Below are positions 44,644 through 54,222 of a stretch of 64,000 bases of DNA, piece by piece. Each line of letters begins with the position of its first letter. Positions within the stretch are counted from its first letter, which is position 1. A program made the position numbers and the translations under genes. Below the pieces are notes generated by a model that was given only the letters and a program-made list of their open reading frames with translations, was not told where the DNA came from and searched no databases. Source of the stretch: Rhodobacter aestuarii (lineage in GTDB: Bacteria > Pseudomonadota > Alphaproteobacteria > Rhodobacterales > Rhodobacteraceae); assembly GCF_900156655.1 (NCBI RefSeq), contig NZ_FTOG01000001.1, positions 248,001-312,000 of the forward strand. Reading direction: 5' to 3'.

Positions 44644-47294
44644 AACTGCGCGCGATTGAACTCTCCAACATCCGCCGCTTTGCGGGGCAACGCGCGCGGC
44701 TCTCTGGGCTGGGCGATGGGCTCACGGTGCTCTCTGAGCCCAATGAATTTGGCAAATCCACCTTTTTCGATGCGCTGCATGCGGTGTTTTTTGAACGTCA
44801 TCGGGCCTCTGGCGCGGGGGTGAAAAGCCTGCGCCCGCATGCGGGGGGGGCGCCAGAAGCGAGCGTTGAGGTGGAACTTACCAAGGGGCATTACACGATC
44901 TTCAAGCGCTGGCTTTCGCGTCCGCAAGCGCGCATCACCGAGGCGGGCGGGCGGATCATCGCGCAAGATGATGAGGCCGAGGCATGGATTGAGGCGCTGA
45001 TGCAAGATGGCGCCGGGGCTGGCGGGCTCGCCGGGCCTTCGGGTCTTGTCTGGGTGCGCCAAGGGCTGTTGGGGCTTGAACCCGAGGGCACGAGTGCAGA
45101 CGAGAAACGCATCCGCGAACGCGGGCTCAACACCCGGCGCGATTTGCTCTCGTCCGTCGCGGGCGAGATTGAGGCGATGACCGGCGGGCGGCGCATGGAT
45201 GCCGTCGTGGCGCGGGTGGTTGAAGACCTCGCCCCCTTGGTTACTGCGACCGGCAAGCCGAAATCTGGCGGCGCTTGGGCGACAGCCTTGGCGGAGGTGG
45301 AGAGTTTGGCCAAAGAAATCGCCGAGTTGCGCCCCAAAGCCGAGCGTCTTTCCGGCGATTTGGCGCGGCGTGGTGAGGTGCAACGGCAGATCGCTCGGCT
45401 CACCGACCCGGCGGAAGCGGAGGCCCGCACGGAAGCGGTGAAGGCTGCGAAAGCCGCCTATGAGGCCGCGCAGGCCCATGCGGCGCAACTGGCCCAAAGT
45501 GAGACCGCCCTGCGCCTTGCGCAAAACGAGGAAGCGGCGGCAAACGGAGAGATTTCGCGTCTGACCCAGCTTCAAGCGCGGCTCAAAGATTTGGCGCAAG
45601 CGCGCGACGCGGCAGAGACAAAGGCCGAAGCGGCGCGCCAAAGGGCCGAAGACCTTGCGGGGCGCGAAGGGGCCGCGCGGCAAAAGGCGGAGACCACCGG
45701 ACAAGCCTTGCGGGATTTGCGCGCGCGTCTTGGTGCCGCGCAAAAGGCGCAGCTTGCCCGCGCGGCCGCGGCGCGCGCCGAGGCGCTGTCAAGCCAAGTC
45801 AAACGTGCCGAGAGCCTGCAACAAGAGGCCGAGCAGATCACCGCGAAATTGGGGTTGATGCGCATTTCGCCCAAAGCGCTGCAAGCGGCGGAAGAGGCGC
45901 AAGCGGCGCTGGATCGGTTGACGGTGCAGGCCGAATTGCAAGCGGTGCAAATTACCGCCCACCCCACGGGCGGGGGCCAAGCGCTGCTGGAGGGCGTGCC
46001 TTTGGGGCCGGGGCCGCATCCGGTGCTTGCGGCCTGCGAGATCACCTTGCCGGGCTTTGGCAGCCTGCATCTGGACCCCGGCGCCAAGCGCGGCGCGGAA
46101 ACCGCGCAAAGGTTGGATCAGGCGCGGGGCGCACGCGATGCGGCGCTGGCCGCTTGTGGGGCAGAAAGCCTGTCCGACGCGCGCCACTTGCTGAACGAGG
46201 CGCAGCGGCTGCGCGAGGCGCTCAAGCAAATCACGGCCAGTTTGGCCGATGTCGCGCCCAAAGGGGCGGAATCTTTGCGCGCCGATCTGGCCCGCGCACA
46301 GGCGGAGGCCACGCAGGCACCGCAACAGGGGGCGGAGGAAGATATTCCCGGGCTGGAAGTGGCCCTTGCCCAAGCCGACGAAGCGGCGAGCACGGCGCAA
46401 GCCGAGGCCCGCACGGCGCAAGACCTCGCCAGCACCGCGCGCGAGGCGCGGGCCGGGGCGGAGGCCGCGCGGCTGGCCCAAAAGCAAGCGCATGAGGCGG
46501 CGCAACAAGAGGCGGGCGATCCGCAAGCTCTGGCCGAACGGCTTGCGGTTCTGCGGGCGGAGCTGCCGAAACGCGCGCAAGCCACAGCGGAAAAGGCGCA
46601 AGCGCATCAGCTCCTTACCGCCGCCGCCCCCGATCTTGCGACCGCCGAGGCACGGCTTGCCCGTGCCACCAGCGCGGCCGAACAAGCGCGCCACGAGATT
46701 GAGGAAGGCCGCCGCCATCTGGCCGAACTCGACACCCGCATCAGCGTTTTGGCTGAAGAAGGGATTGAGGAGCGCTTGGCCGATCTGGAAGGCCGTCACC
46801 AAGAGGCCGAGGCCCGCGCGGGGCGTTACGAGGGCGAGGTGAAAGCGCTGACCCGGCTGCGCGTGGCGCTTGAGGCTGCCCGCAGTGCCGCGCGGGAGGC
46901 CTATTTTGAGCCGGTGATGCGCGAGTTGAAGCCGCTTCTGTCGATCCTGCATCCGGGGGCAGAGATCGAGATTGATGATCAAACGCTGCTGCCCGCGATT
47001 TTGACCCGCGAGGGGGAGGCGGAATCGCTCGGCATTCTCTCAGGTGGCACGCGCGAGCAATTGGCGATCCTGACCCGGCTCGCTTTCGCGCGGCTTTTTG
47101 CGCAGGCGGGGCACCCCGTGCCGGTGATTTTGGACGATGCTTTGGTGATGAGCGATGATGACCGGATCGAGGCGATGTTCACCGCGCTGCACCGGGTGGC
47201 GCGCGATCAGCAGATCATCGTCTTTACCTGCCGCCAACGCGCCTTTGCCCAATTGGGCGGGGCGAAAGCGCAAGTGACGGTTGAGGCGCTTTGA
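44640..47294 (+). CDS. SbcC/YhaN-like coiled-coil AAA ATPase
   Basis: An 884-residue SMC/Rad50-like protein. MKLRAIELSNIRRFAGQRAR begins the ATPase head, SEPNEFGKSTFFDAL is the P-loop with Glu where the first Gly usually is, and the C-terminal head has LGILSGGTREQLAILTRLAFARL (signature) and VPVILDDALVMSDDDRIEAM (Walker B). The middle 500 residues are extremely Ala/Glu/Arg-rich coiled coil. No zinc-hook CxxC is seen, which favours the YhaN type over SbcC. It acts with the upstream phosphoesterase, to which it is translationally coupled (ATGA). Confidence 0.85.
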   Translation: MKLRAIELSNIRRFAGQRARLSGLGDGLTVLSEPNEFGKSTFFDALHAVFFERHRASGAGVKSLRPHAGGAPEASVEVELTKGHYTIFKRWLSRPQARITEAGGRIIAQDDEAEAWIEALMQDGAGAGGLAGPSGLVWVRQGLLGLEPEGTSADEKRIRERGLNTRRDLLSSVAGEIEAMTGGRRMDAVVARVVEDLAPLVTATGKPKSGGAWATALAEVESLAKEIAELRPKAERLSGDLARRGEVQRQIARLTDPAEAEARTEAVKAAKAAYEAAQAHAAQLAQSETALRLAQNEEAAANGEISRLTQLQARLKDLAQARDAAETKAEAARQRAEDLAGREGAARQKAETTGQALRDLRARLGAAQKAQLARAAAARAEALSSQVKRAESLQQEAEQITAKLGLMRISPKALQAAEEAQAALDRLTVQAELQAVQITAHPTGGGQALLEGVPLGPGPHPVLAACEITLPGFGSLHLDPGAKRGAETAQRLDQARGARDAALAACGAESLSDARHLLNEAQRLREALKQITASLADVAPKGAESLRADLARAQAEATQAPQQGAEEDIPGLEVALAQADEAASTAQAEARTAQDLASTAREARAGAEAARLAQKQAHEAAQQEAGDPQALAERLAVLRAELPKRAQATAEKAQAHQLLTAAAPDLATAEARLARATSAAEQARHEIEEGRRHLAELDTRISVLAEEGIEERLADLEGRHQEAEARAGRYEGEVKALTRLRVALEAARSAAREAYFEPVMRELKPLLSILHPGAEIEIDDQTLLPAILTREGEAESLGILSGGTREQLAILTRLAFARLFAQAGHPVPVILDDALVMSDDDRIEAMFTALHRVARDQQIIVFTCRQRAFAQLGGAKAQVTVEAL

Positions 47295-47330
47295 AAAAGG
47301 CGCGGCCCGAGGGTTCCCCCCCCCGGGCCG
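47293..47330 (-). terminator. Candidate terminator after fghA
   Basis: Read on the minus strand, CGGCCCG pairs with CGGGCCG across a 14-base loop that holds a run of G, and is followed by CGCCTTTTTC. The loop is long and a 4-base spacer precedes the T-run, so strength is uncertain. Confidence 0.5.
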
Positions 47331-47336
47331 ACCTGT

Positions 47337-48167
47337 TTAGCCTTTCAACGCGGCCGCATGATGGGCGATGTGATCGCCGATGAAGCTTGCGATGAAATAA
47401 TAGCTGTGGTCATAGCCCGGCTGGCGGCGCAGCGTCAGCGGATGGCCCAGACGCTCGGCCTCGGCAGCAAAGATCTCGGGCTTAAGCTGATTTTCCAAGA
47501 ACGGGTCCGCCTCGCCTTGGTCAATCAGCACCGGAAGCCGCTCGGAAGCGCCCGCCAAAAGCGCGGTCGCATCCCATTCGGCCCACGTGGCGCGATCTTC
47601 GCCCAAATAGGCGGTGAAGGCTTTTTCGCCCCACGGCACCTGAGTGGGCGCCAAAATCGGCGAAAAGGCCGAGACGGCGGCATAACGACCGGGGTTTTTC
47701 AGCGCGATCGTGAGCGCGCCGTGGCCCCCCATCGAATGCCCCATGATCGAGCGTTTGTCCGAGGCCGGGAACTCCGCCTCGATCAGTTTGGGCAGTTCCT
47801 TGGTGATGTAATCATACATCTTGAAGTGCTGCGCCCAGGGGCCTTGCGTGGCGTTGAGGTAGAACCCCGCGCCTTGGCCCAGATCATAAGCCTCATCATC
47901 GGCCACATCCGCGCCACGGGGCGAGGTATCGGGTGCCACCAAAATCACCCCATGCTGGGCGGCAAATTGTTGCGCGCCCGCTTTGGTGATGAAGTTTTGC
48001 TCGTTACAGGTCAGCCCCGACAGCCAATAGATCACCGGCAGCCGCTCCCCCGCCGCATGGGCGGGGGTAAAAACGGCAAAGCTCATCTCACAGCCCAGCA
48101 CCTCGGATGCGTGCTTCCAGACCGTTTGCGCGCCGCCAAAACAGGCGTGCGATTCAAGCCGTTCCAT
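47337..48167 (-). CDS. fghA: S-formylglutathione hydrolase
   Basis: A 276-residue esterase D family enzyme that hydrolyses S-formylglutathione to formate and glutathione. The nucleophile is the Ser in IMGHSMGGHGALTIAL; LSGLTCNEQNFITKAGAQ and APDTSPRG are signature segments; the catalytic His is in PGYDHSYYFIASFI. The ATG at 48167 (MERLESHACFGG) matches family starts; upstream in-frame sequence overlaps adhC. It lies 10 bp after adhC and completes the frmR-adhC-fghA operon. Confidence 0.95.
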   Translation of the reverse strand: MERLESHACFGGAQTVWKHASEVLGCEMSFAVFTPAHAAGERLPVIYWLSGLTCNEQNFITKAGAQQFAAQHGVILVAPDTSPRGADVADDEAYDLGQGAGFYLNATQGPWAQHFKMYDYITKELPKLIEAEFPASDKRSIMGHSMGGHGALTIALKNPGRYAAVSAFSPILAPTQVPWGEKAFTAYLGEDRATWAEWDATALLAGASERLPVLIDQGEADPFLENQLKPEIFAAEAERLGHPLTLRRQPGYDHSYYFIASFIGDHIAHHAAALKG

Positions 48168-48177
48168 CTGCGCAGCC

Positions 48178-49571
<1,394 letters not shown>

Positions 49572-49589
49572 GAGGGGCTCCCGTGTCGT

Positions 49590-49606
49590 ATACTCGGGTA
49601 TAGTAT
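49590..49606. promoter_or_regulatory. FrmR-type operator
   Basis: ATACT-CGGGTAT-AGTAT: perfect 5-bp arms around a 7-bp centre with a GGG core, 19 bp upstream of the frmR ATG. Known FrmR operators share ATACT and AGTAT arms around a G/C-run centre. On the minus strand TATACT (49607-49602) can be the -10 element, so repressor binding would block the promoter. Confidence 0.65.
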
Positions 49607-49734
49607 ATTTTCAAGCGGTCAGCGCAACCGGAAAATACCGAAAGCCTAGCAGAGGCGGAGAAGGGCGCCGCACCCCAGAGGGTGAGGGATGCGGTTCTTT
49701 TGCGTTTGTGAAGGCGGCACAAGGGGGGGCGGGC

Positions 49735-50733
49735 TCAGCCAAGCAAGATCAGATGCGAGCGCAAGATCGCGTAAATCGTCACCGCGCCAAAGGCGGCAAA
49801 GCCTGCCATCGCCCAAAGTGTGAGCCGCTTCAGTACCGGGGGCAGGGGGGCGCGCAGGCTGTCACGGCGCTTGAACGGGGCCACCGCGCCCAGCCCAAGC
49901 GCGAGCGCAGTTGCGCCAAAAAGCGGGATGTAGAACGCGTAGCCAATATAGCCGTATTCGCGCTGCAAGATGCAAAACGGGCAATGGTGGTTGGGGTTTT
50001 CATAGATGTAGAGCGAAATCACCGAGATGATCGCGGTCATCGCCACGGCAAAGAAACCCGCCCCCGCAAGCGCAAAGGCGCCATGCCCGCGCCCGGTTTG
50101 GACGGCATAGGCGCCTAGGCCCAGAACCAAAGCCTCGGCCCCCGCCAAAGCCCAAAGCGCAAGCGCCGGATCAACGGCGGCCATCTCATCGGAGAGCCCC
50201 GCATTCGCCGGGGTGAACAGCTTCGAGCAGCACGAGGTGATCACATCGGTCTTGAGGCCAAGGTAATAGGTCAGCTCCAGCCCGCCCGCCAAAAGCACCA
50301 AGGGCGCAATCGCCAACACCAGCGCGTATTTGGCGCGCGTCAGCGGATAGTCGCGGCCAAGCCGGTCCACATGGTCGATCACCAGCCAAACGGCGGCGGC
50401 AAAGAAGACGCTGATCTTGGCGTAAAGCGCGGGGAAGCCATAGGCGTTGACGTTGAGCGTGCCCACCGCGCACATCGCGCCAACGAACAGGGCCGCCATC
50501 CGGTCTGCGTTGAAGACAAACAGAAACAGCGCCACTGCCTCGGCCAGCATCACCATGGCAAACAGGGTCGAGATGAGTTCGGTGCGCCGCTCCATCACCA
50601 ATTGTGCGCGGCTGCCAGAGGCCAGATCCCACTGCCGCAACACGCGTTGCCCAAACCACGCCGCGCCCAAGGCCACCAAAATGGCAAGGGCAGAGACCAA
50701 GAGCAGCGTCAGGATGGGCGTGCGGAAGATCAT
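49735..50733 (-). CDS. Polytopic membrane protein with HHCPFC loop, unknown function
   Basis: A 332-residue inner-membrane protein with about nine hydrophobic segments. Two cysteine sites stand out: Cys168-Cys169 in VITSCCSKLFTP, and His249-His250-Cys251-x2-Cys254 in NPNHHCPFCILQREYGY, both in loops next to helices. The arrangement suggests metal binding or a thiol-redox pair; it is not a recognised VKOR or DsbB sequence. Its ATG overlaps the stop of the ABC ATPase gene by 4 bp, so it is the last gene of the NosL/ABC operon. No family name can be assigned. Confidence 0.75.
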   Translation of the reverse strand: MIFRTPILTLLLVSALAILVALGAAWFGQRVLRQWDLASGSRAQLVMERRTELISTLFAMVMLAEAVALFLFVFNADRMAALFVGAMCAVGTLNVNAYGFPALYAKISVFFAAAVWLVIDHVDRLGRDYPLTRAKYALVLAIAPLVLLAGGLELTYYLGLKTDVITSCCSKLFTPANAGLSDEMAAVDPALALWALAGAEALVLGLGAYAVQTGRGHGAFALAGAGFFAVAMTAIISVISLYIYENPNHHCPFCILQREYGYIGYAFYIPLFGATALALGLGAVAPFKRRDSLRAPLPPVLKRLTLWAMAGFAAFGAVTIYAILRSHLILLG

Positions 50734-51410
50734 CCCCGCACCTCGACCACTTTGCCATCGCGCATTTCAACGACCGCGGTCACGGCACTGGCGGCGATGA
50801 TCCGCGGGTCATGGCTTGTCAGGATCACGGTTTTGCCCTCATCCCGCAGCCCAGCGACAATATCCAAAAACCGATGCGTGAGCGCGGTATCAAGGTTGGC
50901 GGTTGGCTCATCGGCAATCAGCACCGGGGCATCGTTGACCAAGGCGCGCGCAATCGCGGCGCGCTGCGTTTCGCCGCCCGACAGCACCTCAACCGGCATC
51001 AAGGCTTTCTCGGCCAGCCCCAAAGCCTCAAGCCGCATCATCGCGCGGGCTTGCACGGTTTTTGGCTCTTCGCCCAAGGGGGCGGCGGGCAGCATCACAT
51101 TATCCAACACGCTCAAGCCGCGAATGAGGTTGAAGCGCTGGAACACAAACCCAAATTTCACGCGTCGCAACTCGGTCAAGAACCGCTCGGGCAGGCCCGA
51201 GACCGGCTCCCCATCAAGCGTGATCCGCCCGGTGGTGGGGCGTGCCATGCAGCCCACAAGGCTCAACAGCGTGGTCTTGCCCGAGCCTGAAGGGCCCATG
51301 AACACCGTCACCCCCTCGCGCGCGATATCAAGCGTGACGCTGCGCAGCGCGGCCACCTCATTCGGGCGGCCCTCGTTATAGGTTTTGGAGACATCGGAGA
51401 GAGAGATCAT
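50730..51410 (-). CDS. ABC transporter ATP-binding protein, MacB/LolD type
   Basis: A 226-residue ATPase. Walker A GPSGSGKTTLLSLVG, Q-loop FGFVFQRFNLI, signature VEVLSGGETQRAAIARAL, Walker B VLIADEPTANLD and H-loop VILTSHDPRI are all intact. It groups by pattern with the MacB/LolD/DevA ATPases, which pair with FtsX-like permeases. The ATG at 51410 (MISLSDVSKTY) overlaps the permease stop by 4 bp. It energises the permease encoded just upstream. Confidence 0.92.
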   Translation of the reverse strand: MISLSDVSKTYNEGRPNEVAALRSVTLDIAREGVTVFMGPSGSGKTTLLSLVGCMARPTTGRITLDGEPVSGLPERFLTELRRVKFGFVFQRFNLIRGLSVLDNVMLPAAPLGEEPKTVQARAMMRLEALGLAEKALMPVEVLSGGETQRAAIARALVNDAPVLIADEPTANLDTALTHRFLDIVAGLRDEGKTVILTSHDPRIIAASAVTAVVEMRDGKVVEVRG

Positions 51411-52543
51411 CGCATCACCGCATCGGGGTCGGCACTCGCCGCGCGCCACACCGGCACCACGGTCGCGGCGGCATAGGGAAGCACGGTCAAAAGGAAAAGC
51501 GTCACCAATTGCGAGCCGTCAATCACCGGGGCAAGCGCAAAGTCCGGGTAGATCACCGCCCAGCCCTTCAGCACCGGGGCAAAAAGCGGCGCGCCAAACC
51601 AAAACACATGCGCATAGGCGGCCACCGCGCCCAACAAAAACGCGCCGACCGAGACAAGCCCGCCTTCCCAAAGCTTCATCGCAATCACATCGCGCGTATC
51701 CCAGCCGATGGCTTTCAAAATGCCAATCTCGCGCGCTTCTTCGGCCGAGAGTCCCGAGGCTTTATCGGCGGCAAAAATCGCAAAAGCGAGCATCGCCATC
51801 GCGCCAAGGGCGACCATAAGCCCCTCGCGCCAATCAAACAGCTTCATATAGGTGCGGGCAATATCATCGCGGCTGACAAAGCGTTCATCGGGCATCAGGC
51901 TCGTGGCTTTGTCGATGATCGTGGCAAGCTCATTGGCGTTGCGCACCCGCGCGGCGATATCGGTATAAACCCCTTCGGGGACCGAGAAGAAGGCGCGGAA
52001 ATCAGCCTCGTTCATCAACAAGAGATCGGCGGTCAAAAGCGCGGAATCGCTGCTGTAGATCTGTGCAATATCAAAGCGGTTCAGATCGCCCTGCTTGCGG
52101 CTTAGGAACAGCGGCGCCCCCTCCCAATCGAGCCCGCGCGCGCGGGGAATACCCTCGCCCACAATCACCTGACCAGGCGCAGGCATCTGCCCGCCATCGG
52201 GCACCATCACCGTGTAATTCGCGCCGCTAACCCGATCATAATAATAGCCCCAAAGTCGCCCACGCACCTTGGAGACACCGCGAATGCTTTCGAGCTCCGC
52301 AATCCGGTCTTCAGAGATCATCCCCTGACGGCCAAGGCTAAGGTGCTGCACAATCAAATCGGGCACACCTTCCAAAGCCGCGCTCGCCTCATGCCGCAGC
52401 GCCGAAGCGAAGAACATGGCTGAGGCAAGCAAAAACACCACAAGCGAGAACACGCCCACAAGGGCAAGGTTCTTCACCTTGCGCCGCGCCAAAGCGGCGA
52501 GCGTGTAATCGGCCAGCGCGCGCTGGCGGCGCAGCGCTTTCAT
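51407..52543 (-). CDS. ABC transporter permease, FtsX/MacB type
   Basis: A 378-residue permease. One N-terminal helix (NLALVGVFSLVVFLLASAMFF), a periplasmic domain of about 190 residues, and three C-terminal helices with the mechanotransmission-type segment ADKASGLSAEEAREIGILKAIGWDTRDVIAMKLWEG give the FtsX layout. The ATG at 52543 has AGGAGG 7 bases upstream. Overlaps on both sides are 4 bp. It would move or extract a substrate at the inner membrane with the adjacent ATPase, in the periplasmic context of the NosL proteins. Confidence 0.9.
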   Translation of the reverse strand: MKALRRQRALADYTLAALARRKVKNLALVGVFSLVVFLLASAMFFASALRHEASAALEGVPDLIVQHLSLGRQGMISEDRIAELESIRGVSKVRGRLWGYYYDRVSGANYTVMVPDGGQMPAPGQVIVGEGIPRARGLDWEGAPLFLSRKQGDLNRFDIAQIYSSDSALLTADLLLMNEADFRAFFSVPEGVYTDIAARVRNANELATIIDKATSLMPDERFVSRDDIARTYMKLFDWREGLMVALGAMAMLAFAIFAADKASGLSAEEAREIGILKAIGWDTRDVIAMKLWEGGLVSVGAFLLGAVAAYAHVFWFGAPLFAPVLKGWAVIYPDFALAPVIDGSQLVTLFLLTVLPYAAATVVPVWRAASADPDAVMR

Positions 52544-52887
52544 TGCGTGACCTCCTGCGGCGCAAATCCAAGTTTGGCCGTGCCCCAAGGGCCGGCGGGC
52601 GGCACAAAAGAGCCTGAGGGGAAATGCTCAAAACTGCCCGGCGCATCTTGGAAGGCCGAGGCATTATCGGCCAGCGCCGGGTGGCGGGTGTAGCGCGCCT
52701 CGGTGAAAAGCGCCAAATCGCTAAGGCCCAAATCGCGCACAAGCGCGCGGTTGGCGGCGATCCGGGCCGCTTCGCGTGGCGCGGTGGCCAGCGCATGCAC
52801 CGCCTGCGCGGCTCCCAAGGCGAGCAAAAGGCCAAGCGCCGTGAAGACCGGGGTCAAGGGGCGGCGGTAAGGGCGCGGTTGGCTCAC
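52540..52887 (-). CDS. Small membrane-anchored protein of unknown function
   Basis: A 115-residue protein. One N-terminal helix (PVFTALGLLLALGAAQAVHAL) precedes a periplasmic region ending GPWGTAKLGFAPQEVTQ. No cysteines are present. The start is a GTG at 52887, overlapping the NosL stop by 4 bp (GTGA), with AAGG upstream; translational coupling is likely. Its conserved placing between NosL and the permease in this operon suggests a partner role, but no family is recognised. Confidence 0.7.
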   Translation of the reverse strand: MSQPRPYRRPLTPVFTALGLLLALGAAQAVHALATAPREAARIAANRALVRDLGLSDLALFTEARYTRHPALADNASAFQDAPGSFEHFPSGSFVPPAGPWGTAKLGFAPQEVTQ

Positions 52888-53411
52888 TCGAATGCGCCTT
52901 CATCGAGCTTGAAGGGCAGATCGGGCGTGACCTCGTCAAAACTCAAAAGCCGCTGGCCCTTATGGTCGGCCATGAAATCCGTGGCATCCGCCTCCGAAGC
53001 AAGCGGCACAAATTCATGCCCCATGGGCCCGAGCACATCTGAGCCCACGGCATAAACCGCTTCGCGCGCATCGACGAGGGCAACCTCGTAATAATCGCTC
53101 ACCCCCATGCCGGTGATTTGGTCGCGCGTGCGGCCCGTGGCGTATTTGCCGGGGTCATGCAGGAATTTGAAGAAATCCTTCGCGCCATCAAAATGGACCG
53201 CTTCGCCATCGGCAAATTGGATCGTGGCCACCCAATCGGGGTAGCGCGCCACAAACATCCCGCAAACGGGGCAGGTGTCGCGCGGGCCGGGCGGCGGCAG
53301 GTCGATCGCGGTGGCTTTGGCGCGCGCGGCACGCGGCGCAAGGGGCAGGGCGGATGCACCCAAAAGCAGCGCCAAAGTGGTGCGGCGGTTCGGGCGAGAG
53401 ATGGTGCACAT
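52884..53411 (-). CDS. NosL family protein, probable copper chaperone
   Basis: A 175-residue exported protein. The N-terminus PNRRTTLALLLGASALPLAP has a twin Arg and looks like a Tat-type signal, lacking the lipobox Cys usual in NosL. The mature part has TCPVCGMFVARYPDW (Cys47, Cys50, Met52) and VLGPMGHEFVPLASEADATDF with Met130 and His132, the conserved NosL segments. NosL binds Cu(I) and delivers it to nitrous oxide reductase. No nosZ, nosD or nosF is in the window. ATG at 53411 follows AGGAGG. Confidence 0.85.
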   Translation of the reverse strand: MCTISRPNRRTTLALLLGASALPLAPRAARAKATAIDLPPPGPRDTCPVCGMFVARYPDWVATIQFADGEAVHFDGAKDFFKFLHDPGKYATGRTRDQITGMGVSDYYEVALVDAREAVYAVGSDVLGPMGHEFVPLASEADATDFMADHKGQRLLSFDEVTPDLPFKLDEGAFE

Positions 53412-53468
53412 ACGCGTTCCTCCTGAACCGGCCACGCCCTCGCAGGCGCGGCCAGCCATGTGATGGTG

Positions 53469-54110
53469 TTAGTTGCCCGAGGGCATTTCCATGCCCATCT
53501 GCTTGCGTTTTTCGCCGCGCCGCTTGCGGATGGCGAGCGTGTCTTTCGCCATATCCAAATAGGCCAAAGTCAGCGCTTCTTCAAAAGTGGCGGTCTTCGC
53601 GCCTTTGCTCGCCGCCTCCTCGGCCTTGGCCGCATCGGCATAGGCCCATTTGGAGACCGCCGTCATCGTGCCGGGTTTGGCCGGGTCGATCACATAGGTC
53701 ATGGCGGCGGTATCGGCGAGCGGTTTCACCTCGCCCTCGGCCCCGGCATCGCCCGCATAAATCGCCTTCGGCCCGGCATCCATATTGAGCGAAAGCGAGA
53801 TCGCCGCGCAATGCAGCGAGCAGGTGCCATCCACCGTGTCATTGCCATAAACGATCAGGTGGCGGCTGTGCGAATACATCTGCCGCATCATCCCGCAATA
53901 GGGGCAGCGCGGGTATTTTGCGAATTCGTCGTTCAGCGGATCGGTGTCGTGTTTCAAAAACCGGGTGAGCCCGTTTTCATCGGTCCATTGCATCGGGCTG
54001 ACGGGCTTTTCGCCGGGGCTCATCGCCATTTCGGCATGCGCGGCGGCGGCCCCGAGGCTCGCAAAGGCGGCACCGGTGGTGGTGGTCAAAAGAAAATCGC
54101 GACGGTTCAT
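53469..54110 (-). CDS. NosL-like protein with Tat signal, second copy
   Basis: A 213-residue protein. MNRRDFLLTTTTGAAFASLGAAAAHA is a strong Tat signal. The core RCPYCGMMRQMYSHSRHLIVYGN (Cys69, Cys72, Met74, Met75) and DGTCSLHCAAISLSLN (Cys97, His100, Cys101) are metal-site patterns found in the wider NosL superfamily. The C-terminus is Met-rich (KQMGMEMPSGN), a frequent copper-protein trait. It differs in length and motif from its neighbour, so it is not a recent duplicate. Tat export would allow folding or cofactor loading in the cytoplasm. Confidence 0.82.
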   Translation of the reverse strand: MNRRDFLLTTTTGAAFASLGAAAAHAEMAMSPGEKPVSPMQWTDENGLTRFLKHDTDPLNDEFAKYPRCPYCGMMRQMYSHSRHLIVYGNDTVDGTCSLHCAAISLSLNMDAGPKAIYAGDAGAEGEVKPLADTAAMTYVIDPAKPGTMTAVSKWAYADAAKAEEAASKGAKTATFEEALTLAYLDMAKDTLAIRKRRGEKRKQMGMEMPSGN

Positions 54111-54222
54111 GGAAATCTCCAAAATTTGGCTGAAAAGCGCCCAAGGGCGCAGGGTCTGGCTGAGACAAGAAAGCCTTTGCTGCACCGGCATCGCGGGACG
54201 CTGCGCACCGGTGCAAAGGGCC

